Assembly (NCBI GenBank): GCA_013140605.1
Contig: JABFSL010000004.1
Location: 19,854 to 83,853, forward strand
Direction of reading: 5' to 3'
From: Anaerolineales bacterium
GTDB lineage: Bacteria; Chloroflexota; Anaerolineae; Anaerolineales; Villigracilaceae
DNA length: 64,000 nucleotides
In this document: one piece after another, positions 53,000 to 60,662 of the stretch
Position numbering within the stretch: the first letter of the stretch is position 1
Layout of the letters: each line of letters begins with the position of its first letter
Translations under genes and position numbers: made by a program
The notes under the pieces: model-generated
Told to the model about the DNA's origin: nothing
Database searches by the model: none
Seen by the model: the letters and a program-made list of their open reading frames with translations, nothing else

Positions 53000-53144
53000 A
53001 AACGTCTCCGTAAAATTTGATTTGCAAATTATACGGTAAAACCACACAGTGAAAATTTCGATACTTCAGTAGGGTGTAACCTTCAAACAATTCAGTTATA
53101 AATGTAAAATTGGAAATACCGATCACCCATCTTAAGGAGAACCA

Positions 53145-54344
53145 ATGTCAACTGCATCTGCTGAAATACAAGTGAACGCTCCGGGCAAGTTGGCCTACCG
53201 CGCCTTTACCAATTCAACCTCCCTGCGCGAATGGCTGTGTGATGTCGCCACTGTCGAACCGCATCCCAACGGCCGTATGTATCTTTGGTGGCGCGGAGAT
53301 TTTTACTCCAGCGGCCATTATCTGGAATTGGATGAAAACAAGTGCGTCAAGTTTCGATGGTACTCGAATATCGATCCCGTCCCGACCGAGGTGACTGTTA
53401 CTGTTACCGAAAAAGAGGGCAGCACGCTGATTCGGATGGACCACGAAATCCCTGATGATTCCGCGTGGGCAGGGAAAGCGGAGAGTTTCCGCAAGGAATG
53501 GGAGGATAGTTTGGAGAATCTCAAATCTGTGCTCGAAACCGGGCTGGACTTGAGAATTGCCAATCGTCCCATGCTGGGAATCTTCCCCGGTGATTTCACT
53601 GAGGAACAAGCCGTCACCCTCGGAGTCCCTGTGCGCGAAGGCTTGAGATTGGATGGAGTATTGGATGGAATGGGCGCTCAAAGATGCGGCTTGCAGACCA
53701 ACGATGTGATCGTTGAAATGGCAGGTCATCCCATTCGAAACGATGCATATAGTCTGCCGAATGCCATTGCCGGTAAAAAAGGCGGCGACAAGATCGAGGT
53801 CGTTTATTATCGCGGGGCAGAAAAGATAAACGTCATCATGGAATTAAGCAAGCGTCCCATGCCTGAGGTTCCTTTCAACAGGATTGAACTTGCTGATAAG
53901 GCTCGTGAATTATATAAAGCAGGCATGGCAGAAGTGGACAGTTGTTTCGAGGGAGTCACAGATGCGCAGGCAATGACCCGCCCCGATCCGCAGGAATGGA
54001 GCGCGCTTGAGATCGTCGCTCATCTTATTCATGGAGAACGCTTCAATCAAACTTATCTCACGAGTCTGGTCGATGGCTACGAACTCGTTAATGACGGATT
54101 TGGAAGCAATGTCCACGCGCAGGTGCAAGCGACAGTTGCGGCAAACCCCAGTATTGCCTTGATGTTGAGTGAATTGCGCCGCGCAGTCGAGGAGACTCTC
54201 GCCTATGTAGGATTCCTGCCTGATGAATTCGTGGAAAACAAAGGTAGTTTCTATCGGTTTGGCTCCATCTTGCTGCAACCCAATTTCCATCTTACCGGGC
54301 ATACTCAGCAAATGAAAGACGCGATCTCTGCGGCGAGCAAATAG
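53145..54344 (+). CDS. SRPBCC - PDZ - DinB fusion protein
   Basis: 399 residues with three parts. An SRPBCC/AHSA1 ligand-binding fold (about 1-133; EIQVNAPGKLAYRAFTNSTSLREWLCDV) is followed by a PDZ domain (about 140-235; GIFPGDFTEEQAVTLGVPVREGLRLDGVLDGMGAQRCGLQTNDVIVEMAGHPI). The rest is a DinB-like four-helix bundle (about 245-399; QEWSALEIVAHLIHGERFNQTYL with a His, and HLTGHTQQM). No signal peptide is present, so it is cytosolic. The TAG stop lies in the target duplication of the adjacent MITE. Confidence 0.85.
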   Translation: MSTASAEIQVNAPGKLAYRAFTNSTSLREWLCDVATVEPHPNGRMYLWWRGDFYSSGHYLELDENKCVKFRWYSNIDPVPTEVTVTVTEKEGSTLIRMDHEIPDDSAWAGKAESFRKEWEDSLENLKSVLETGLDLRIANRPMLGIFPGDFTEEQAVTLGVPVREGLRLDGVLDGMGAQRCGLQTNDVIVEMAGHPIRNDAYSLPNAIAGKKGGDKIEVVYYRGAEKINVIMELSKRPMPEVPFNRIELADKARELYKAGMAEVDSCFEGVTDAQAMTRPDPQEWSALEIVAHLIHGERFNQTYLTSLVDGYELVNDGFGSNVHAQVQATVAANPSIALMLSELRRAVEETLAYVGFLPDEFVENKGSFYRFGSILLQPNFHLTGHTQQMKDAISAASK

Positions 54345-54516
54345 AATCGGCTCTCCCGTTTCTGGCGGGATTGAATTTCAAAGCAGCAAAACCTTTGCCA
54401 CGAATTACGCAAATTTTCGCGGATTGGTTTGAAAATTCGTGCGAATTAGCGAAATTCGCGGCAGCATTTTTAGCTGACGGTAGTTTTCCCGTTAAAAACG
54501 GGAGAGCCATAGAATC
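54341..54516. mobile_element. MITE-like element with 8-bp target duplication
   Basis: The element is 54349-54508, from GGCTCTCCCGTTT to AAACGGGAGAGCC, with imperfect terminal inverted repeats of about 23 bp and no coding capacity. It is flanked on both sides by ATAGAATC (54341-54348 and 54509-54516), a perfect 8-bp direct repeat. The stop codon of the upstream gene is inside the left copy. A degenerate relative lies at 3071-3210. Confidence 0.8.
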
Positions 54517-54535
54517 AAAATTAATTCGCAGGGTG

Positions 54536-55240
54536 TTAATATCCCCTATATCCATGCTGCACTTTTTCAATCGCATCCTGCCATTTGGGCAATTGCTCAA
54601 ACAAATTTCTCATCACTTCCTTCGTGCGCTGACTGAACAGGTCGTAATCTCCATAAGCCTCCCCCTCCTCTGTGCTGACCAGATCAGTGACACCGCGCAG
54701 AATCAAACACTTGACTCCATTCTTTTGAGCTACCCACGCGATTGCCCCTGACTCCCAATCTGCGGCGACGGCGTTATATTTTTTTATCAATGAAGGAATA
54801 TCAGTACTCACAATATCACGGTCGGCCGAGATCAGTAATCCGCGCAAAACAGGAGATGGCAAAATGCGCGGCAGAAAGGATAAATCCAATTTGGTGGAAT
54901 AATGCTCGATGGCTTCATCTGAATCAGACATCTGCTCGATGATGTCATAAACGATGGTCTTCTCCGCTAGAATGATCGTCCCCCGCTCAATGCGGCCTTC
55001 AAATCCGCCGCAGGTGCCGAGGTTGATAATCAACTCAGGTTGGAAATGATCAACTACATATTGCGCCGTAGCCGCAGCGGAAATTTTCCCCCAGCCGCCA
55101 TGAAAGAGCGTCAAAGGTTGAAGGTCAAAGGTCAGATCTGCATACTCACCAAACGGAGATTGTTGAATCTCAAGATTTGGATACAGTTCTTTTACCACTC
55201 TCCATTCAGCATTTGCCGAAATAATAACAACGGTTTTCAT
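54536..55240 (-). CDS. Nucleosidase of the PNP/MTAN superfamily
   Basis: 234 residues of the purine nucleoside phosphorylase/MTA-SAH nucleosidase fold: HGGWGKISAAATAQYVV, ELIINLGTCGGFEG, and the substrate region VAADWESGAIAWVAQKNGVKCLILRGVTD, with the family Glu in WESGA and Asp in GVTD. It probably hydrolyses an adenosine derivative. The start overlaps the stop of the upstream pncC by four bases, so the two are one operon. Confidence 0.85.
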   Translation of the reverse strand: MKTVVIISANAEWRVVKELYPNLEIQQSPFGEYADLTFDLQPLTLFHGGWGKISAAATAQYVVDHFQPELIINLGTCGGFEGRIERGTIILAEKTIVYDIIEQMSDSDEAIEHYSTKLDLSFLPRILPSPVLRGLLISADRDIVSTDIPSLIKKYNAVAADWESGAIAWVAQKNGVKCLILRGVTDLVSTEEGEAYGDYDLFSQRTKEVMRNLFEQLPKWQDAIEKVQHGYRGY

Positions 55241-55722
55241 GAAAGTTTCCCTTCCAGATAATCAATGATGAATTGCAGAGCAGCATCCGATGAGTAATGT
55301 TTGTTTTGCTCACGGTCACCGTCCCAAACAAAATGACGCGCCCATTCTCCGTCATTTGTGGAAAGTCCAACCCAGGTTGTGCCAACTGGTTTTTCCGCTG
55401 TGCCGCCAGTCGGCCCCGCAATCCCGCTCACTGAAACAGCAATATCCGCATCAAATAACTTCCGCGCGCCGCGCGCCATTTCAAGAACAGTCTCTTCGCT
55501 GACAGCGCCGTGTGTATTGAGTATATCCCACGCAACACCCAGCATACTGGCTTTGGCTTCATACGAATAAGCAACCACCCCACCGGGATAATATTCAGAC
55601 GAACCAGATACATTGGTAATGCGATGCGAAACCAATCCGCCAGTGCATGATTCCGCTGTGGCAAGTTTAAATCCGCGCACATGCATGTAATCCTTTAAAA
55701 CTTCTTCAAGCAAGGTTGTCAT
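55237..55722 (-). CDS. pncC: Nicotinamide-nucleotide amidohydrolase PncC
   Basis: 161 residues, the stand-alone CinA C-terminal domain that deamidates NMN to NaMN in pyridine-nucleotide recycling. The catalytic loop is intact: ATAESCTGGLVSHRIT (Ser at about 25), followed by VAYSYEAKASMLGV and the SGIAGPTGGTAEKPVGTTWVGL signature. It contrasts with the cinA at 14061, whose own C-terminal domain lacks SCTGG. Co-transcription with a nucleosidase suggests a nucleotide-salvage unit. Confidence 0.93.
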   Translation of the reverse strand: MTTLLEEVLKDYMHVRGFKLATAESCTGGLVSHRITNVSGSSEYYPGGVVAYSYEAKASMLGVAWDILNTHGAVSEETVLEMARGARKLFDADIAVSVSGIAGPTGGTAEKPVGTTWVGLSTNDGEWARHFVWDGDREQNKHYSSDAALQFIIDYLEGKLS

Positions 55723-55771
55723 TAAAGTCTCCTGAAATCTGACCCATTATACTATCGGGTATAATGCGGCA

Positions 55772-57808
55772 ATGTCCAACTGGAATGGAAAGACGATTGG
55801 GAATGTGCAGATCGGCGAATTGATCGCACGCGGGGGCATGGCCGAAGTTTACCTTGGCGAACACACATCGCTTGACCGAAATGTTGCCGTAAAGATCATG
55901 CGCGATCACGTCGACCATGACCCGGATACGCGGATGCGCTTTGAACGTGAAGCGCGCGTGGTCGCAAGCCTGCGTCATCCCAACATCATCCAAATGTTTG
56001 ATTATGATCTGGTGGAGGGTCAGCCCTGCCTGATCATGGAATACGTCCCGGGGGCAACGCTCGCAAATTATCTTAAAGCCCTGCACGCCCGCAATGAAAA
56101 ACTTCCGCAGAATATGATCGTGCGCATTATTTCCGCGCTTGCCTCTGCAATTGATTATGCCCACAGCCACAGCATCGTCCATCGGGATATCAAACCCGCC
56201 AACGTATTGTTACGTTCAGCTGGAGGTCCTGTCGATGCCAATGAACAACTACCAGCGGATGTGGAACCGATCCTGACTGACTTCGGGCTGGTGCGCCTGC
56301 TCGATTCATCCATCCAAACCTCGACAGGAACTGTCTCCGGCACGCCCGCTTACATGAGTCCCGAACAGGCACGCGGAGATAAAGTAGGCCGCAAAACCGA
56401 CATCTACTCGCTCGGCGTGATGCTTTATGAAATGCTGGCGGGCGTGGTTCCCTTCGAAGCAGAATCATCCTTCGGCGTACTGATGAAGCACCTCAACGAC
56501 CCGCCGCCGCCGATCTTTGGCATCTCACCGGATCTGCAAGCCATCATCAACCGCGCCCTCGCAAAAGATAAAAATCTGCGCTATGCAAGCGCCGCAGAAA
56601 TGACAGAGGAACTTACAGCAGTTTTCAATGGCAAGACTATTTCAAAGAGCACAGCCGATATTGCAAAAGCCGAAGCCCTTGCTGCAAAGAAAAAAAAGGC
56701 GCGTTCCTTCAACTGGATTTGGGCAGGGATCGGCGCATTCGTTCTTATTGGCCTGGCGTTCATTGCCTTTCAATTTTTATCTTCCCCGTCAGTGGATGAA
56801 GATCAAGCTGTAGGCCGCGTTAACTATTCAGATCAAAACGGGTTGATGGATAAAGCCACGGTGACACTCGCCGGTCTTCCCGCGCTGAAAGCTGGTACAC
56901 ATTACGAAGTCTGGTACCTCGCTGGGGGCGGAGAGATTCGCCGCAATGTTGGCGTGATCAAAATGGATGAAGAATCTGCTCAGGGGCAGTTGGTTTACAC
57001 CAATCTCGAACAGGAGAATATCCTGTCGTTGTTTGACCAGCTTGAAGTTACGGTTGAACCGAACAACGATCCCAATCCTGATGAACCATCCAGCGATATC
57101 ATCGCATCTTCTGTATTCCCTCCGCTGGCGTTGGTGCATGTGCGGCATATTCTCGCGTCCTTTGATACCGCCCCAAAGGAAACCGCGCTCATTCAAGGAT
57201 TATGGGATTCGTCAGATTGGCTGTACTCAAATGTTGACGATCTAAAGATCGCATATTCGAATGGCGATGAAGCGCTTGTTCGCATAAAGACTGAAGAGAT
57301 CATCAACTTAATCGTTGGGAACGCGAACACAAATCAGTATCTTGATTGGAACAAAGACGGCACGATCAACGACCCCACTGGCGGATTCGGTCTGCTTCAA
57401 AATGGCGACCCGGGTTATAACGATCAAGGCTATATTGCGCAGACAATTTCTCACGCGCAGTTTGCGGCGCAAGCTGTTGACGCAACAGAAAACATAAAAT
57501 TACAAAGCGCCAATTTGTTGTTCTGCCTTGAGAACATGAATGGCTGGTCTGAGCAGTTGCTTGAGAAGGCGCTGCAATTACAGTCCATGCCTTTTGGCTC
57601 GGACATGGAGCCGCTCATCGCGGAAATAAGCGCGCTTTCAGATCAGATCATCTCCGGCATTGACTCAAACGGTAATAACTTGATCGAGCCGATTATCGGC
57701 GAAGGCGGAGCGACCACTGCCTATGAGTATGCATATTACATGGCAGATATGCCGCTCCTGCCGGGCGCGCACCGCATCCCCGCTCCGTCGCCAAAACAAG
57801 GCGAGTAA
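55772..57808 (+). CDS. Membrane Ser/Thr protein kinase with RskA-like ectodomain
   Basis: 678 residues. The kinase domain (about 10-275) has a Gly loop GELIARGGMAEVYLG, VAVKIM Lys, HRDIKPANVLL, TDFGLVR and GTPAYMSPEQARG, so it is active in all key residues. A juxtamembrane segment and a single helix (about 315-337) follow. The exterior part begins with an RskA-like fold (about 345-455; GTHYEVWYLAGGGEIRRNVGVI, LEVTVEPNNDPNPDEPS). A helical region follows with two Ca-loop-like segments, DWNKDGTIND and DSNGNNLIEP. It probably senses an outside ligand. Confidence 0.88.
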   Translation: MSNWNGKTIGNVQIGELIARGGMAEVYLGEHTSLDRNVAVKIMRDHVDHDPDTRMRFEREARVVASLRHPNIIQMFDYDLVEGQPCLIMEYVPGATLANYLKALHARNEKLPQNMIVRIISALASAIDYAHSHSIVHRDIKPANVLLRSAGGPVDANEQLPADVEPILTDFGLVRLLDSSIQTSTGTVSGTPAYMSPEQARGDKVGRKTDIYSLGVMLYEMLAGVVPFEAESSFGVLMKHLNDPPPPIFGISPDLQAIINRALAKDKNLRYASAAEMTEELTAVFNGKTISKSTADIAKAEALAAKKKKARSFNWIWAGIGAFVLIGLAFIAFQFLSSPSVDEDQAVGRVNYSDQNGLMDKATVTLAGLPALKAGTHYEVWYLAGGGEIRRNVGVIKMDEESAQGQLVYTNLEQENILSLFDQLEVTVEPNNDPNPDEPSSDIIASSVFPPLALVHVRHILASFDTAPKETALIQGLWDSSDWLYSNVDDLKIAYSNGDEALVRIKTEEIINLIVGNANTNQYLDWNKDGTINDPTGGFGLLQNGDPGYNDQGYIAQTISHAQFAAQAVDATENIKLQSANLLFCLENMNGWSEQLLEKALQLQSMPFGSDMEPLIAEISALSDQIISGIDSNGNNLIEPIIGEGGATTAYEYAYYMADMPLLPGAHRIPAPSPKQGE

Positions 57809-57864
57809 AAAAGCAGATGTATTAATAACTCACCATACACAGTTTTGCGGAAAACGTGGGTTTT

Positions 57865-57943
57865 TCCCTCACCCTAGCCCTCTCCCGAAGGGAGAGGGGA
57901 CTCCCTTCCCCTTCGGGGGAAGGGTTGGGGATGAGGGCGCGTA
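57865..57943. repeat. GC-rich palindromic repeat
   Basis: CCCTCACCCTAGCCCTCTCCC with GGGAGAGGG, then CCCTTCCCCTTCGGGGGAAGGG and a closing GGGGATGAGGG. The family reaches into metG (43480-43518) as an in-frame insert. Confidence 0.75.
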
Positions 57944-57957
57944 AGATGAGTTAATAA

Positions 57958-58004
57958 AAATACGCTTCTTGAATCGTTTGCGATTCAAGAAGCGTATTTT
58001 TATT
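57958..58004. terminator. Bidirectional terminator
   Basis: AAAAATACGCTTCTTGAATC and its exact complement around a 6-base loop, with A and T runs on both sides. It lies between the kinase gene and the convergent Yip1 gene. Confidence 0.9.
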
Positions 58005-58020
58005 TTGTGTACAAAGTCAA

Positions 58021-58770
58021 CTACGGGGCAAAATTATTGATACCTTCAAATGTTTTTCCAATCACCGGTCCCAAAAGCATCAATCCGCCGAAGACCACGC
58101 AGGCGCAAAAAATAAATATCACACAGCCCGGCAGAAACACCGAGCCTGCCGCCTGTCCCCAGCCAAAACGATTGACAGCTTTAACCGCCATCACTTGAAG
58201 CACAAGAGAGTAAATAGCCAAACCAAAAGAGATCACGCCTGTACAAATCCCCACGTACGGAATCACACCGAGAAGAATGAACAGCGATGAAACAATGGTG
58301 AACGGCACAGTGATCGCCGCAAGAGCGTATAACAATTTCTCATATGTCCCTGTGCCGCCGAATAACTTGGCGATCCATTGGATAATCGCCACAAACAGAG
58401 CGAAGAATAGTACAGAGAACAAACCTGCCAGCGGAGATGCACAAAGCCCGCCAATCAACGAGACTCCAACGCTCCCGCCTTCGCTTGCAGCTTGAGGGAA
58501 ATATTGTTCCAACTGAGGTATTTGTTGGAATGGAGAACCAACCCCGCTCGCCATGCGGATCGTGGTGGAAAATGCCTGAATGATTCCAGAGACAGTCCCT
58601 GCGATGAAAACCCAAATATAGGCAGTCTTCGAACTCACATCAGGGTGTTCGGTAATATCCACGAACGTTTGCTCATAGGGCTTGGTTATAGCCTTGATCC
58701 AAACCGGCAGCCAGCCTGCGGGGCCAGGCTTGGATTCCATGACGGGCGTATTTGAGGGCATTTGTTCCAT
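58021..58770 (-). CDS. Yip1 domain family membrane protein
   Basis: 249 residues with five hydrophobic segments. The start of the Yip1-like region is WIKAITKPYEQTFVDITEHPDVS, and later segments such as ALFVAIIQWIAKLFGGTGTYEKLLYALAAITVPF fit the family. The function in bacteria is unknown. An alternative start three codons later is possible. It is convergent with the kinase gene and in the same direction as, but after, the aminotransferase. Confidence 0.82.
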   Translation of the reverse strand: MEQMPSNTPVMESKPGPAGWLPVWIKAITKPYEQTFVDITEHPDVSSKTAYIWVFIAGTVSGIIQAFSTTIRMASGVGSPFQQIPQLEQYFPQAASEGGSVGVSLIGGLCASPLAGLFSVLFFALFVAIIQWIAKLFGGTGTYEKLLYALAAITVPFTIVSSLFILLGVIPYVGICTGVISFGLAIYSLVLQVMAVKAVNRFGWGQAAGSVFLPGCVIFIFCACVVFGGLMLLGPVIGKTFEGINNFAP

Positions 58771-58856
58771 GTTACATTCTCCTTATTAAAATAAATGATT
58801 TGAATTCCATTGTACTGATTCAAATTGAAAAGTCCAGTGGCAAAACCCTTGCAACT

Positions 58857-60209
58857 TTATTTTGTCACAGCTTTATCCGTGATCTCCAATGCCTTATCCA
58901 AAACATCCATGCCTTCCTTCAATTGATCCTCATCAATGATCAGCGGCGGGATGATCAACACGGTATGCCAGTGTGTGTATAAAAACAATCCGTGATCAGT
59001 GCAGTATTTTCGCAGCGCAACCATCTCTGGCGACGACCCATTCCACGGAGCCATTGGCTCTTTTGTCTTTCTATCTTTGACCAGTTCGATAATTCCAAAC
59101 AGCCCAATATTGCGGACTTCGCCAATGGATGGATGCGACTCGCCGAGATCGGTCAACATGCGCCTCAAGACTCCGCCCATGCCTGCCGCGTGCTCGACGA
59201 GTTTATCGTCCCTGATGACATTGATATTTGCCACAGCCGCCGCCAGTGAAATGGGATGCGAGGTATAAGTCAGCCCGCTTTCAAAGGCATGCTCATCGAA
59301 AGCCGCAGCAATCTCAGGTCGCATTGCGACCGCGCCGAGCGGAGCATAAGCGGAGGTAAGTCCCTTGGCCATCGTCATAATATCAGGCACGACATCCCAA
59401 TGCTCAATCGCGAACCATTTGCCTGTGCGGCCAAATCCGCTCATGACTTCGTCTGCGATCATCACGATGCCATATTTATCGCACAAGGCGCGCACGCCCT
59501 GCATGTATCCTTGCGGCGGGATAATGATGCCGTTCGTACCAGTCACTGATTCCATGATAATGCCCGCAATTGATTCTGGCCCTTCATACAAAATGATCTC
59601 TTCCAAATGATTTACATAATCGCGCGCAAAATCCTCTTCTGAAATATTTGGATTCATGCGATGAAATGTGGAGCGGTAACGGTACGGGTCAAGGAAATGC
59701 ACCACACCCGTCATCAGATTCGGCTCCCATCCCACGCGGCGCGGATCACCCGTGGCGGCCATCGCTCCCGCACTCGCGCCATGATACGAACGATAGCGCG
59801 CAAGAATTTTATGCTTCTTTGTGTAACCACGCGCCAACTTGATGGCATTCTCATTCGCATCCGCGCCGCCGAGCGTGAACAGCACTTTGCTCAACGCGCC
59901 CTGCGGTGTGACATCCGCCACAACTTTGCTCGCCAGTGCGCGGATTTTTGTCGTCATGCCCGGCGCGGCATACGGCAACTCTGCGGCTTGATCTTGCATG
60001 GCCTTGATGACACGTTCATTGCCGTGACCGATATTGACGCACATCGTCATCGAGTTGAAATCAAGATAGCGTTTCTGGTCCACATCCCAGAAGTACACAC
60101 CTTTGGCGCGCTTCACAGCAATGGGATTCACCTTGGCTTGCGCAGACCACGTCCAGAAGACATGCTCTTTGGAGAGAGATAAAATTTCATTATCAGGGAG
60201 ATCAAACAT
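58857..60209 (-). CDS. Class III aminotransferase
   Basis: 450-residue PLP enzyme of the omega-transaminase group. Landmarks: YFWDVDQKRYLDFNSMTMCVNIGH, GGADANENAIKLARGYTK, YRSYHGASAGAMAATGD, the Asp loop MIADEVMSGFGRTGKWFA, and the PLP Lys in IMTMAKGLTSAYAPLG (about 280). TYTSHPISLAAAVANI is also typical. The likely substrates are omega-amino acids or taurine with pyruvate; the sequence does not decide. The start is followed upstream by a long repeat-filled gap. Confidence 0.9.
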   Translation of the reverse strand: MFDLPDNEILSLSKEHVFWTWSAQAKVNPIAVKRAKGVYFWDVDQKRYLDFNSMTMCVNIGHGNERVIKAMQDQAAELPYAAPGMTTKIRALASKVVADVTPQGALSKVLFTLGGADANENAIKLARGYTKKHKILARYRSYHGASAGAMAATGDPRRVGWEPNLMTGVVHFLDPYRYRSTFHRMNPNISEEDFARDYVNHLEEIILYEGPESIAGIIMESVTGTNGIIIPPQGYMQGVRALCDKYGIVMIADEVMSGFGRTGKWFAIEHWDVVPDIMTMAKGLTSAYAPLGAVAMRPEIAAAFDEHAFESGLTYTSHPISLAAAVANINVIRDDKLVEHAAGMGGVLRRMLTDLGESHPSIGEVRNIGLFGIIELVKDRKTKEPMAPWNGSSPEMVALRKYCTDHGLFLYTHWHTVLIIPPLIIDEDQLKEGMDVLDKALEITDKAVTK

Positions 60210-60662
60210 TTGGCCTCATTTGGATTTACGATTTACGATTTTAGATTGGTGGTCGAGTAGCCGCGCTCTTGCTCTTCGCGGCGTATCGAGACCACGATTT
60301 TAGATTGGTGGTCGATTAACCCCGGGTGCTTTTCGAGGGGCATACCGAGACCACAGTTTACAAATTATAATCCCCGCCTCACCTATAAACTCAATCGGCC
60401 CTCTGGGATTTTCCGTGACGCTTCGCGTTGTACACGGACGGCACGAAAAACCTTTAAAATCTGCTCTTTTCGTGTTTTCCGTGCGCGACACTTGCACCGC
60501 ACTGCGTTTGGTGCAGTGCAGGTGAGCGTCCGTGTACGGAAAATGTTTTTATCACTGCGATTCCCAACGACCCACTCAATCCAATTCGTGAAGAAATTGC
60601 AAGGGCTGTATCAATATGACAGGCTGTATAATCCATTCATCTTCATATGGAGGGACCATCCC
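60210..60662. repeat. Repeat-filled intergenic region
   Basis: 453 bp between divergent genes without a gene. At 60230-60356 a unit of about 58 bp is repeated in tandem: each starts TTTTAGATTGGTGGTCGA, ends GAGACCAC and is itself palindromic (GGTCGA/TCGAGACC). At 60430-60537 a larger palindrome has ends GTACACGGACG/CGTCCGTGTAC and an inner CGCACTGC/GTGCAGTGC hairpin. The promoters of both neighbours must also lie here; no clear boxes are seen. Confidence 0.75.

Noticed and set aside
60492..60662. Upstream extension of the GT-C type gene
   Set aside because: The extra 57 residues are translated from a palindromic repeat; TTG at 60663 has a strong GGAGGG site.
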